Shown here piece after piece: positions 15,516 to 24,068 of a DNA stretch of 35,316 bases. This DNA is from an uncultured Butyrivibrio sp. (GTDB lineage Bacteria > Bacillota > Clostridia > Lachnospirales > Lachnospiraceae). The position numbers and the translations under genes are program-made. The stretch lies in the NCBI GenBank assembly GCA_947168335.1, contig CAMVLM010000024.1, forward strand, positions 1 through 35,316, written 5' to 3'. The notes under the pieces were generated by a model, which was not told the origin of the DNA, did no database searches, and saw only the letters and a program-made list of their open reading frames with translations. Numbering within the stretch: position 1 is the stretch's first letter; each line of letters starts with the position of its first letter.

Positions 15516-15647
15516 ATGAGAAGAAAGGCTATTATTTTGGTAATGACCATATCTATGTTATTTGTATTATCTTCCTGCCAGAAAAATGAAGAAGAGCTTA
15601 TTGGTTATGATGCCGTTATGGAAGTACATGATGGGGCAAGGTATTGA
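15516..15647 (+). CDS. Small lipoprotein (43 aa)
   Basis: A short gene with ATG 15516 preceded by AAGAGG. The N-terminus is a textbook lipoprotein signal: MRRKAII, a hydrophobic core, then the lipobox VLSSC with C21. The mature part would be only about 23 residues, starting CQKNEEEL. Its TGA (15645-15647) directly abuts the ATG of the XRE-receiver gene at 15648, so the two are translationally coupled. The position at the head of a two-component operon, behind a palindromic operator, suggests a signal peptide, a pheromone-like lipoprotein or a small accessory sensor. Alternatively it is a truncated leftover of a larger lipoprotein gene. Confidence 0.65.
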   Translation: MRRKAIILVMTISMLFVLSSCQKNEEELIGYDAVMEVHDGARY

Positions 15648-16256
15648 ATGGAAGTTGGTTTTGGAGAAAAAATCAAAAATCTTCGAATGAAAAGCAAGCT
15701 TTCACAACAACAGCTTGCTGACAAACTCTTTGTGAGCAGATCAAGCGTGGCTAATTGGGAAAGCGACAGGAGAATTCCGGATCCTGTTCTCATTGCCAGG
15801 ATTGCAAAACTGTTTAACATTGATGTGTCTGAATTGCTTTATGCAACTGACTCCGACAATACAGTGCCTGAAGTTATTGTCGTTGATGATGAACGTATTC
15901 TTTTGCAGGGAGCGATGTCAATACTGGCGGAAGCTATGCCGAATGCCAACATCACAGGTTTTACCAGACCTTCGGAAGCAATAAGTTTCTCCGAGAAAAA
16001 TAATGTAAATATTGCATTTCTTGACATTGAGCTTGGAAAGATGAATGGAATAGAACTGTGCAATAAACTTATGGACATCAATTCGCTTACTAATGTCATA
16101 TTTTTAACCAGCTATCCTGATTATGCACAGAGTGCCTGGGGAACATTGGCAAGTGGCTTTCTGGTAAAACCGGTAAGTAAAGAAGATATAGTGGTTCAGC
16201 TGGGAAAGCTCAGATATCCGTTGAAGGGAGTAGGGGGACATGTTGCAATGGATTGA
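15648..16256 (+). CDS. XRE-type HTH / receiver fusion response regulator
   Basis: Residues 5-62 form a Cro/C1-type helix-turn-helix (GEKIKNLRMKSKLSQQQLADKLFVSRSSVANWESDRRIPD). Residues 73-190 are a receiver domain: VIVVDDE, acceptor D126 in IAFLDIELGKMNG, FLTSY, and Lys in FLVKPV. This order, DNA-binding first and receiver last, is the reverse of OmpR or NarL regulators. The receiver resembles that of LytR/AgrA-type regulators, fitting the LytS-type kinase encoded by the next gene. The stop overlaps that kinase start by 17 bases. The gene begins at the stop of the small lipoprotein. Phosphorylation presumably changes DNA binding of the XRE domain; the palindrome at 15430 is a plausible target. 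Confidence 0.9.
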   Translation: MEVGFGEKIKNLRMKSKLSQQQLADKLFVSRSSVANWESDRRIPDPVLIARIAKLFNIDVSELLYATDSDNTVPEVIVVDDERILLQGAMSILAEAMPNANITGFTRPSEAISFSEKNNVNIAFLDIELGKMNGIELCNKLMDINSLTNVIFLTSYPDYAQSAWGTLASGFLVKPVSKEDIVVQLGKLRYPLKGVGGHVAMD

Positions 16257-17538
16257 CATAATTAATCTCTGCATAGCATCTATGGGTATCACGGTGGCTG
16301 CCGGTGGACTACTCCTTACTTTTAATGTCCACTATTTGGAAAAGTGGGTAAAAAAATATTTTACGATAATGTTTGCAATCATTGTCGCATATATTCTATC
16401 GGATTTGACGTCTCAGATTTCTCTTGTTTTTTTGGGAAAGGGATTTGGGACTCTTTCTAAAATTGCTGTTTTCTTCGAATCGTTTTTTTCATCTCTTCTG
16501 ATGCCATTCCTTACTATATATATGCATAAACTTATCGGAAAGAATATCTTTTCGAAAAATTTCTTTGTGATAATGACCTTGTGGGCTTTTTACTTTATCA
16601 CACTTTTAGTAACACAGGTTACCACGGATATATACTATGTAACAGAGGATAATGTGTACAAAAGAGGACCGTATTATCCGATTTTACTTGTTCCGGCAGC
16701 TGCCTTGATGGCAGTAAACCTGTGGTATCTTTACAGAATAAGAAACCGGATCTCGCGCAACAATCTGATTTCTCTTTGCCTCTATATTCTGATTCCGCTT
16801 GTTGCCATGGCTGTGCAGATGTTTTCCTATGGACTTCTGTTTGTTGTATTTGGAATATCGGTTTCTGCGATGCTGATGTTTTCTTTTATCATGAGGGACC
16901 AGTACGAAAAGAGCATCAGGCAGGCACAGGTACTTTCGGAGCAGGAGCTCATGATCAAAATTCTCCAGATGAGACCTCATTTCATATACAATACCCTCTC
17001 TAATATTTACTATCTGTGCGACATTGAACCTGAAAAAGCGAAAATGGTCGTTGGTGACTTTATAACTTATCTCAGAAAATATTTTTATGCCATGACCAGC
17101 AAGGAACTGATTCCCTTTGAGGAGGAACTGATTCATACAAAGGCTTATCTGTCGGTGGTAAAGACCAGATTTGAAGACATGATCTTTGTGGAATATGATA
17201 CGGATTTCATAGATTTCAAAGTGCCGCCTCTGACTCTGGAACCCATAGTTGAGAATTCCGTAAAACATGGCCTTGATCCGGATTCCGAGTCACTTCATAT
17301 CCTTGTCCGAACCAGACATGAAGATGGTTATAACAGACTTATTGTTGAAGATGATGGCACAGGTTACTCGCCTGATCCGGAAAATGATGATGAAAAAAAT
17401 GACGGTGAGATAAACGGATTACATATCGGACTTTCAAATGTAAGTGAGCGTGTCAGAACCATGTGTGGTGGCTCTCTTACTATCAGTAAGAAAAATAATG
17501 GCACTGGAACTATAGTTACAATAGATTTCCCCGTATAA
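16240..17538 (+). CDS. LytS-type membrane sensor histidine kinase
   Basis: About six membrane segments span residues 8-220, with short loops and no extracellular sensor domain. The kinase region is of the His_kinase/LytS class: RPHFIYNTL (H247), then the ATPase with LEPIVENSVKHG, the DDGTGYSP box and HIGLSNVSERV. Members often work with LytTR or AraC-type regulators; here the partner is the XRE-receiver protein whose gene overlaps this one (16240-16256). The ATG follows GGGGGAC. The next gene downstream, after a separate promoter, is a large surface protein that may be a target of the system (inferred from proximity only). Confidence 0.9.
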   Translation: MLQWIDIINLCIASMGITVAAGGLLLTFNVHYLEKWVKKYFTIMFAIIVAYILSDLTSQISLVFLGKGFGTLSKIAVFFESFFSSLLMPFLTIYMHKLIGKNIFSKNFFVIMTLWAFYFITLLVTQVTTDIYYVTEDNVYKRGPYYPILLVPAAALMAVNLWYLYRIRNRISRNNLISLCLYILIPLVAMAVQMFSYGLLFVVFGISVSAMLMFSFIMRDQYEKSIRQAQVLSEQELMIKILQMRPHFIYNTLSNIYYLCDIEPEKAKMVVGDFITYLRKYFYAMTSKELIPFEEELIHTKAYLSVVKTRFEDMIFVEYDTDFIDFKVPPLTLEPIVENSVKHGLDPDSESLHILVRTRHEDGYNRLIVEDDGTGYSPDPENDDEKNDGEINGLHIGLSNVSERVRTMCGGSLTISKKNNGTGTIVTIDFPV

Positions 17539-17619
17539 ATAATAAAAGTGAAAACAGTCCGGAAAAGAAGCGCAGTACGGCAAAGGACAGCTTTGTATTG
17601 GAGAACTGATCAAGGCAGG

Positions 17620-17648
17620 TTGCTTTTGGCCGCAAAAAAAGATAGAAT
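17620..17648 (+). promoter_or_regulatory. Promoter of the MBG surface protein
   Basis: TTGCTT (17620-17625), a 17-bp spacer, then TAGAAT (17643-17648). The leader to the TTG start is about 40 bases. Confidence 0.6.
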
Positions 17649-17696
17649 TAAAATGTTTTATTGGCTTTATTTTTATTCTTATGTGAGGAACACGTT

Positions 17697-19511
17697 TTGA
17701 AGGGGAAAAGAAATTTAATAAGTAATACTAACAAGAAGCTTTTAGGAATCAGGAAAAGCGCTTTATCTGTTTTGCTTGCAACAGGTCTTGTGTTTGCAGG
17801 AGTTGGAAGTGATTATGGATTTCATTATACGGTTTATGCAGATGACGGTACGTCGGCAGATGAATCGTCTGCATTGCCTGAGACTGATGAAAGTGATAAC
17901 TCTGTAGTATTCGGAAGCAGCGCAGATAGCAGCAGTACAGCATCTACAGATAATGATGCTGATAACAGCAGTACAGAGTCCACAGATAATGCGGATAACA
18001 GCAGTACGGCATCCACAGATGATGCTGATAACAGCAGTACAGAGTCCACAGATGATGCGGATAACAGTAGTACAGCATCCACAGATAACAATGCGGACAG
18101 CAGTAGTACAGCATCTACAGACAATACCGATAATTCCGGCACAGGAAGCTGCGCGGATACAGAAAGCTCTGATAATAACTCAGAAAACAGGGAGCAGGTA
18201 ACACCCGACAATTCAGACAATCAGAGTGATAATGTAAATGACAATGATGGTTATGAGCCTATAAATCCTGAGGATAGCTATGATGAAGAGAAGCCCACAC
18301 TTAAGCTTGAATCCATGAGTCTTGTCAAGGTTTATGATGGTAAGCCTCTTGTGGATGATATGGGCGTCCTCGTAGTTGAAGAGGGATGGCAGGATGGTGA
18401 CGGTGCAACATACACTTTCACTGAAAGTCAGACCAATGTTGGTTCTGTTCCCAACAAATTTACTATCAACTTTAATAAAGAAGGTATTGAGGATAAGTAC
18501 AATATCCTTGTAAAATACGGCGAGCTCAGAGTTGTTGACAGATTAGACGATCAGAAATACATTCTGACCATCACAGGTAAGAGTGATAAAGTCCTTTATG
18601 ATGGTACTGAAAAGAGCTTCGGCGGATTTTCAGTAAGCGGTAGAAGCAACAGTGAGTATCGTGTTGAGGGATCAGGAGATCCCGCTGAGAATATTGCCTT
18701 TGTGATCGGTGACGTTACTTTTTATGTATCCGGAGTAAATGCGAAGGCAACCGGAACCAATGCAGGCGATTACCTTGTTGATATCACAGGTTCTCCGGTG
18801 GTTAAGGATGCAGCCGGTAATGATGTTACAAATGAGTTCAAATTTGAATACTTCCCGGGAACATTCACCATTGGAAAGCGAAAGGTGACTTTGAAATCAG
18901 GAAGTGCCAGAAAGACATATGATGGTGAAGAACTTATCAATCATGAAGTTACGGTTACCGGAGATGGATTTGTTGATGGTGAGGGCGTAACATATAAGTT
19001 TACCGGAAAACAGAAAGAGGTAGGAGAGAGCTATAACTACTTCACTTATAAGGTGAAAGAGGGAACTCTTGCAAAGAACTACAACATTAAGGTTGTTCCC
19101 GGTAAACTGGTTGTTAAAGAAGCTGAAAACAGTAATGGTGGTTCCGGTGAGAATAACTCATCAGGAGAATCCACAAGCAATTCAGAGAATAATTCTTCAG
19201 AACAGTCCGGTTCTGAGAATAGTTCATCAAGTGCCAATGCTTCTACAGAAAGTACTAATGTACAGACTGCAGATGCAGGAACCGGAGCATCAGAGCAGCC
19301 CCAGGAAGGACCTGCTGTCCTTGGTGCAAAGAAAGGAAGTAATAAAGGTACTTCCGATACCGGTGAGAATAAGAGTAAAGTTCTCGGTGCAAGGAGAGGA
19401 GCAACTGAGGATGAAACTCACAGCCTGCCGGCAAGATTAGTGATCATGATCATTTCTTTATCGGCAGCAATATATATTACCCGAAAGAATAAGAGAAATT
19501 ATAATGGCTGA
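17697..19511 (+). CDS. MBG-domain cell-surface protein with Ser/Thr/Asp repeat region
   Basis: The start TTG 17697 has GAGG 8 bases upstream; the longer frame from 17661 would place extra residues before the signal peptide. The N-terminus is a signal peptide of YSIRK-like style (LLGIRKSALSVLLATG), with likely cleavage after VYA. Next come six tandem Ser-Ser-Thr-(Ala/Glu)-Ser-Thr-Asp repeats, then three MBG-type immunoglobulin-like repeats each marked by YDG (KVYDG, VLYDG, KTYDG; roughly residues 200-475). A Ser/Asn-rich linker follows, with VLGAKKG and VLGARRG, and the protein ends in a hydrophobic segment plus a basic tail. There is no LPXTG; SLPAR before the membrane segment may be a degenerate sorting signal or a plain anchor. 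It is probably an adhesin or stalk-type surface protein. Confidence 0.85.
   Translation: MKGKRNLISNTNKKLLGIRKSALSVLLATGLVFAGVGSDYGFHYTVYADDGTSADESSALPETDESDNSVVFGSSADSSSTASTDNDADNSSTESTDNADNSSTASTDDADNSSTESTDDADNSSTASTDNNADSSSTASTDNTDNSGTGSCADTESSDNNSENREQVTPDNSDNQSDNVNDNDGYEPINPEDSYDEEKPTLKLESMSLVKVYDGKPLVDDMGVLVVEEGWQDGDGATYTFTESQTNVGSVPNKFTINFNKEGIEDKYNILVKYGELRVVDRLDDQKYILTITGKSDKVLYDGTEKSFGGFSVSGRSNSEYRVEGSGDPAENIAFVIGDVTFYVSGVNAKATGTNAGDYLVDITGSPVVKDAAGNDVTNEFKFEYFPGTFTIGKRKVTLKSGSARKTYDGEELINHEVTVTGDGFVDGEGVTYKFTGKQKEVGESYNYFTYKVKEGTLAKNYNIKVVPGKLVVKEAENSNGGSGENNSSGESTSNSENNSSEQSGSENSSSSANASTESTNVQTADAGTGASEQPQEGPAVLGAKKGSNKGTSDTGENKSKVLGARRGATEDETHSLPARLVIMIISLSAAIYITRKNKRNYNG
17931..18137 (+). 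repeat. Six in-frame 33-36-bp tandem repeats
   Basis: Units starting AG(C/T)AGTAC(A/G)G lie at 17931, 17967, 18000, 18033, 18066 and 18102 (periods 36, 33, 33, 33, 36). Each encodes 11-12 Ser/Thr/Asp/Asn-rich residues with Ala and Glu alternating in the early units. All periods are multiples of three, so copy number can change without frameshift. They are inside the surface-protein gene and are not a CRISPR array. Confidence 0.85.
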
Positions 19512-19956
19512 ATCAGAAGAGAGAATATATGGTAAAAATCTGGTCTGCATCTGCGTTGAGTCAGATGAGAACAATGATATACAGGGTGTTATGTGGACAC
19601 CCTACGAGGAGGACGGAATAGCATTTAAAAGCGCATACGACCTGGTGATGCAGATGGACTATCTGTATGATGACTGGGATTTTCCCCAGAGAACCACATC
19701 CTACAGATCCTTTTGTAAAAAAGATAAAACAAAGGATTTCCACAATCCCAATTCCATAAGGAAAAGGGAACCTATCAGAAGCCTTAAGTCTTTTAAAGGC
19801 GAGAAAGCAACATTTCTGGTACAGGTGAAATTCAGACAGCACTCTTCCTGGCAGGGACAGGTGCTTTGGGCTGAGAAGAAAAAGAAGTCTCACTTCAGAA
19901 GTGTTCTGGAACTTATGAAACTATTTGAAAGTGCACTTGAGCAGTCAGAGGAATGA
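19504..19956 (+). CDS. Conserved hypothetical protein with WQG...FRS motif
   Basis: This 150-residue soluble protein has no assigned function. The C-terminal part (FLVQVKFRQHSSWQGQVLWAE, then HFRSVLELMKLFESAL) resembles a small protein type I associate with Clostridia, carrying a WQG and an FRS-x-LEL-x-KL signature; I recall this from memory only. The N-terminal part (residues 9-80) is acidic and aromatic-rich. The ATG overlaps the last 8 bases of the surface-protein gene, so the pair is co-translated. A terminator follows at 19961. A regulatory or PilZ-like role is conceivable, but no c-di-GMP-binding RxxxR motif is evident. Confidence 0.65.
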   Translation: MAESEERIYGKNLVCICVESDENNDIQGVMWTPYEEDGIAFKSAYDLVMQMDYLYDDWDFPQRTTSYRSFCKKDKTKDFHNPNSIRKREPIRSLKSFKGEKATFLVQVKFRQHSSWQGQVLWAEKKKKSHFRSVLELMKLFESALEQSEE

Positions 19957-19960
19957 TTAT

Positions 19961-19995
19961 AAGTCCGAGGAGCCGGTTCATCGCTCTTCGGACTT
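19961..19995 (+). terminator. Rho-independent terminator
   Basis: AAGTCCGAGGAGC pairs with GCTCTTCGGACTT with one mismatch, across a 9-nt loop. The T tract is poor (TATGTAAGTTT), so termination may be partial. Confidence 0.6.
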
Positions 19996-20025
19996 TATGT
20001 AAGTTTACAGACTAATGGTGATAAG

Positions 20026-20664
20026 ATGACAAAGAAACAGTTGGCCCTTGAGGTTATAAACAGATTAAAAAAAGAGTATCCTCTTTCAAAGTGCACCCTT
20101 GATTACAGCGAGGCATGGCAGCTTCTGGTGAGCGTAAGGCTTGCTGCCCAGTGCACTGATGCAAGGGTTGATAAGACAACACCTCTTTTATATGCGAAGT
20201 TTCCAACTGTAAGGGCACTTGCTGAAGCTGACCCTTCTGAAATCGAAGAGATTGTAAGGCCATGCGGTCTTGGAAAATCCAAGGCCAGGGATATTTCAGC
20301 CTGCATGAAGGTTCTGGTTGAAAAGTATGACGGTCTTGTACCCGATAATATGGAGGAACTGCTTGAATTGCCCGGTGTTGGCAGAAAGAGTGCAAATCTC
20401 ATCCTTGGGGATATTTATGGTAAGCCTGCAATAGTAACGGATACTCATTGCATAAGACTCAGTAATCTTATAGGGCTTGTGGATGATGAGAAGGATCCGT
20501 ATAAAGTTGAAAAAGCACTCCTTAAGATAGTCCCGCCTGAAGAGGGAAATGATCTGTGTCACCGGTTTGTGGATCATGGCAGAGCAGTGTGTGTTGCAAG
20601 AAGACCGCAGTGTGATATCTGCTGTCTCAAAGATATTTGCAGACATTCGGTCAGGAGTAAATAA
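20026..20664 (+). CDS. nth: Endonuclease III (DNA glycosylase / AP lyase)
   Basis: This base-excision-repair enzyme removes oxidised pyrimidines and cleaves the abasic strand. The helix-hairpin-helix is LPGVGRKSANLIL with the catalytic Lys in GRKSA, and the catalytic Asp follows in VTDTHCIRLSN. The [4Fe-4S] loop is complete as C-x6-C-x2-C-x5-C near the end (CVARRPQCDICCLKDIC). The length of 212 residues is normal. The ribosome site is weak (GGTGATAAG). The stop TAA shares its last A with the ATG of the next gene, so this repair gene heads an operon with a membrane protein and a diguanylate cyclase. Confidence 0.95.
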   Translation: MTKKQLALEVINRLKKEYPLSKCTLDYSEAWQLLVSVRLAAQCTDARVDKTTPLLYAKFPTVRALAEADPSEIEEIVRPCGLGKSKARDISACMKVLVEKYDGLVPDNMEELLELPGVGRKSANLILGDIYGKPAIVTDTHCIRLSNLIGLVDDEKDPYKVEKALLKIVPPEEGNDLCHRFVDHGRAVCVARRPQCDICCLKDICRHSVRSK

Positions 20665-21557
20665 TGTTTATCTGTAAGATTTTTATAGAATTCATGATAT
20701 ACAGTTTTATAGGGTGGATGTACGAATGCACCTACTGCACGGTGAAAGAGGGACACTGGCAGAACAGAGGATTTTTATTTGGGCCGATTTGCCCGATTTA
20801 CGGAACAGGAGCTGTGCTCACCACGCTGATCTTTGGGTATCTTCCCATGTTCAGGAATATACCTTTTGACATGATCCCGCTGTGGAAGATTTTCCTGATC
20901 TGTTCAGTGGGCAGTTTTTTTCTGGAATATGGAACGTCCTATGTTCTGGAAAAAAGATTCCATGCAGTATGGTGGGATTACAATGATATGCCCCTCAATA
21001 TAAACGGAAGGGTGTGTGTTCCTGCAACCATAGGTTTTGGCGTTGCCGGAATCCTTATGACACGTTTTGTACTTCCTTTTACCGAAAAAGTACGCAGTGC
21101 CGTAAATCCGTATGTGGCAGAGTTTGTTGCGCTTTTGCTTATGGCGTATCTGGCAGCGGATCTGGTGCTTACTGTTTCCAGTTTGTATCATCTCCTTGCA
21201 ATGGTTGAGAACGCAATGTGTGAATTTGATAACAGGATGGAAGGTGCTTTTCAGACAGCGGCAGCAACTCCTGCCAGAGCAAAGGAAACGATTACAGCTA
21301 TGCCTCAGAAGGCAAAGGAAATGGCTCTTTCGGTTCCCGGTATGGTCAAGGGTGCCATTGCTACTTATGAGGAGAAGATGAAGGAGATTGTTAATTCATC
21401 CGCTGAAAAACTTGATTTCAGACAGAAATATCAGCTTAAGACCATCAAGATTTTCAGATACAAAAGACCTGTACTCAGAAGCGGAAAGCGACTGAATACA
21501 GAAAAGATGCATGATTTTTACAGAGGACTCCAGGATAGAATCAAGTCTGATAAGTGA
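20664..21557 (+). CDS. CmpB-type putative ABC transporter permease (PF06541 family)
   Basis: The N-terminal 180 residues match the family annotated as ABC-transporter type IV / CmpB: IYSFIGWMYECTYCTVKEGHWQNRGF and LFGPICPIYGTGA are its hallmark segments, with four to six hydrophobic helices following. The true transport function of this family is poorly established and no ATPase gene is adjacent. The remaining 110 residues are soluble, helical and Lys/Ala-rich (ATPARAKETITAMPQKAKEM), ending in a basic tail. ATG overlaps the nth stop by one base, with AGGAG upstream inside nth. Confidence 0.8.
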   Translation: MFICKIFIEFMIYSFIGWMYECTYCTVKEGHWQNRGFLFGPICPIYGTGAVLTTLIFGYLPMFRNIPFDMIPLWKIFLICSVGSFFLEYGTSYVLEKRFHAVWWDYNDMPLNINGRVCVPATIGFGVAGILMTRFVLPFTEKVRSAVNPYVAEFVALLLMAYLAADLVLTVSSLYHLLAMVENAMCEFDNRMEGAFQTAAATPARAKETITAMPQKAKEMALSVPGMVKGAIATYEEKMKEIVNSSAEKLDFRQKYQLKTIKIFRYKRPVLRSGKRLNTEKMHDFYRGLQDRIKSDK

Positions 21558-21568
21558 TAGGAGATAAG

Positions 21569-22732
21569 ATGATAATAGAGGGATGGGTTGTTTTAAATTT
21601 TTTCTGCGGACTGTTGCTTGTCCTGTTGCTGCTTTTCCAGAGCAGCACATCCAGCATAAAAACCGGTAAAAAGTATTCCGCACTTCTTTTTATGACGCTT
21701 GGTCTTTTATGTGCTGAGACGCTTGGAAGGATTGGTGAGACACATCCGGACAATCTGCTGTTTTTGGCAAGGTTTGGATATTTTCTGATCTTCCTGCTTG
21801 ATCCGGTGAATATTCTTTTTGCGCTTACTTATATAGATTGCTGGATGGACAATGTTAACAGAAAGGGAAGACGTCCCTTTGCAGTAGCATTTCAGGTGTT
21901 TGCCCTTGTGAATATGATACTTGTAACCTTCTCTCAGGTGTTTGGACTTAAACTGTTTTATTACTTTGAGAACGGAGTTTACCATAGAGGTTCACTGTTT
22001 ATGCTAAGGGGTATCTGTATGATGGTATTCATCATACTCCTTGCGGTATATGTTCTTATCTATAGAAGCAATATTTTAAATGAGTACAGAAATGCAATTA
22101 TTACGCTTCCGGTTCTTTCACTTTTGGGAGCAATATTACAGGTCTTTGTGGCAAATATGGATATTACCTATGCTGCAATTTCCATAAGCTGTCTGCTTTT
22201 GTTTTTCTATCTTCAGAGCAGGGATGTCAACGTCGACTATCTCACAGGCGTGCTTAACAGACGCGGCCTTGATATCAAGCTTGAGGAAAATATTAAGCAG
22301 AGCCTTGCCGGTGGTGGAAGGTTTTCTGCGATCATGATGGACGTGGATCATTTCAAGGAAATAAATGATCATCACGGTCACATGGCGGGAGACAGAACCG
22401 TCAGGGATATTGCAGCGATTCTGGTTGAGGTGTTTGGACAAAACGCATCCATCGGAAGATTCGGTGGAGACGAGTTTTGCATCGTTTCTGATATCAGTGA
22501 CAATGCAAGTATAGAAGAAAAGATAGATCTTGTTCATAAACGGATCAAAGAGTTCAGAGAGAAAAATGGATGGAAGGAAATGCTGGATGTAAGCTGCGGC
22601 TACAGGATTTACGATCCTGAGGACGCAATAAGCGCAGAGGCTTTTCAGGAACTGATAGATGTACTTATGTATCGTGAAAAACAGGAACACCATCTAAATG
22701 ATAGAAGAAAAAATGGAGAAAGCAGAGCATGA
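21569..22732 (+). CDS. 7TM membrane diguanylate cyclase
   Basis: Seven hydrophobic segments occupy residues 1-210 or so, followed by a complete GGDEF domain: DYLTGVLNRRG, MMDVDHFKEINDHHGH, and the active-site loop GRFGGDEF (GGDEF at 299-303). It should make c-di-GMP from two GTP. No RxxD inhibitory site is seen upstream of the loop, so product inhibition by that route is unlikely. The start is ATG 21569, with AGGAG 5 bases upstream; a GTG at 21554 overlaps the previous stop. Its architecture mirrors the 7TM EAL protein at 3348, so the window encodes a matching synthesis/degradation pair. Its stop overlaps the next start (ATGA). Confidence 0.93.
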   Translation: MIIEGWVVLNFFCGLLLVLLLLFQSSTSSIKTGKKYSALLFMTLGLLCAETLGRIGETHPDNLLFLARFGYFLIFLLDPVNILFALTYIDCWMDNVNRKGRRPFAVAFQVFALVNMILVTFSQVFGLKLFYYFENGVYHRGSLFMLRGICMMVFIILLAVYVLIYRSNILNEYRNAIITLPVLSLLGAILQVFVANMDITYAAISISCLLLFFYLQSRDVNVDYLTGVLNRRGLDIKLEENIKQSLAGGGRFSAIMMDVDHFKEINDHHGHMAGDRTVRDIAAILVEVFGQNASIGRFGGDEFCIVSDISDNASIEEKIDLVHKRIKEFREKNGWKEMLDVSCGYRIYDPEDAISAEAFQELIDVLMYREKQEHHLNDRRKNGESRA

Positions 22733-24030
22733 ATAAAACAGTAAAAGGACTTGCAGAATTTATTACAAAGAGTCCGACAGCATTTCACGCTGTTAATGAA
22801 TTAAAACAGAGACTTTTAAAGGAAGGCTTTGAGGAGCTTACCGAGAATAGTCAGTGGAAGCTTAAAAAGGGTGGAAAGTATTTCGTTACAAGAAATGGTT
22901 CCTCAATTATTTCTTTTAAACTTCCCAAGGCTGATTATAAGGGATTTTACATGATCGCAAGTCACAGCGATTCACCTTCATTTAAGATTAAGGAGAATCC
23001 TGAAATAGAAGCACAGGGCGCTTACGTGACTCTTAATGTGGAGAAGTACGGCGGTATGCTGTGTGCACCCTGGTTTGACAGACCGCTTTCAGTGGCCGGC
23101 AGAGTTATGATCAAAAAGGGCGGAAAAAACAGCCTCGCTGCAGATTGCAAGCTTGTTAACATCGACAGGGATCTTGTGATGATCCCTTCCCTTGCCATTC
23201 ACATGAACAGAGAAGCAAATGACGGATACAAGTACAATCCGCAGAAGGATCTGCTTCCGATTTTTAGTGATGAGACTGGTAAAGACGGCTTTATTAAGCT
23301 TGTTGCAGAGGCAGCAGGTACAAAGCCTGAGAATATTATTTCCCACGATCTGTTTTTGTATAACAGAGTTGAGCCTACAGTCTGGGGTGCCGGTGAGGAA
23401 TATGTTTCCGCCGGACGTCTTGATGACCTTGAATGCTGCTATGGCTCCTTCGAAGGCTTCATTAAGGCAGAGAATAAAAAGCATGTAACTATGCATGTTG
23501 TATTTGATAATGAAGAGGTTGGAAGCACAACAAGACAGGGTGCAGCATCAACCTTCCTCAAGGATACACTTATGAGGATAAATGAAAGCTTTGGAAAGAC
23601 TCACGAGGAGTATCTTATGTCACTGGCAGAGAGCCTCATGGTGTCAGCTGACAATGCACATGCTGTTCATCCCAACTATTCCGAGAAAGCAGATCCTGTT
23701 AACAGACCTGTTATGAACAAGGGTATCGTAATCAAGTACAATGCAAATCAGAAGTACACTACTGATTCCATTTCCGCAGCTGCATGCAAGATGGTATGCG
23801 AGGAAGCAGGAGTTCCTTATCAGACATTTACAAACAGATCTGATGTTGCAGGCGGTTCAACACTTGGAAATATTTCCGGAACACAGGTGGCTGTATCAAC
23901 AGTTGATATAGGAATGGCCCAGCTTGCAATGCACTCGCCTTATGAGACCGCAGGAGTTAAGGATGTGGAGTATCTTGTTAAATTCGCAGGTACATTTTAC
24001 GCATCAGATATAGCTCTTAATATGGTATAA
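22729..24030 (+). CDS. M18 family aminopeptidase
   Basis: A cytosolic zinc aminopeptidase of the M18 (aspartyl aminopeptidase) family, 433 residues. Conserved metal and catalytic segments are present: SHSDSPSF (metal His, Asp), SAGRLDDL, FDNEEVGS (Glu-Glu), SADNAHAVHPN, and the C-terminal MAQLAMHSPYE (metal His). It trims N-terminal residues from peptides in protein turnover. It overlaps the diguanylate cyclase gene by 4 bases (ATGA) and is read with it. The next gene begins 38 bases on. Confidence 0.93.
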   Translation: MNKTVKGLAEFITKSPTAFHAVNELKQRLLKEGFEELTENSQWKLKKGGKYFVTRNGSSIISFKLPKADYKGFYMIASHSDSPSFKIKENPEIEAQGAYVTLNVEKYGGMLCAPWFDRPLSVAGRVMIKKGGKNSLAADCKLVNIDRDLVMIPSLAIHMNREANDGYKYNPQKDLLPIFSDETGKDGFIKLVAEAAGTKPENIISHDLFLYNRVEPTVWGAGEEYVSAGRLDDLECCYGSFEGFIKAENKKHVTMHVVFDNEEVGSTTRQGAASTFLKDTLMRINESFGKTHEEYLMSLAESLMVSADNAHAVHPNYSEKADPVNRPVMNKGIVIKYNANQKYTTDSISAAACKMVCEEAGVPYQTFTNRSDVAGGSTLGNISGTQVAVSTVDIGMAQLAMHSPYETAGVKDVEYLVKFAGTFYASDIALNMV

Positions 24031-24068
24031 TTTTTCGGTACATATTTTGTAATTGATCGGAGACAAAA

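Noticed and set aside
17931-18137. Regular 33-36-bp repeats as a possible CRISPR array
   Set aside because: The units are contiguous, coding and degenerate, with no unique spacers.
17834-18220. 128-codon minus-strand frame rich in Leu/Ser/Val
   Set aside because: It is the complement of the in-frame Ser/Thr/Asp repeats of the surface protein; repeat symmetry keeps it open, and it has no ribosome site or signal.
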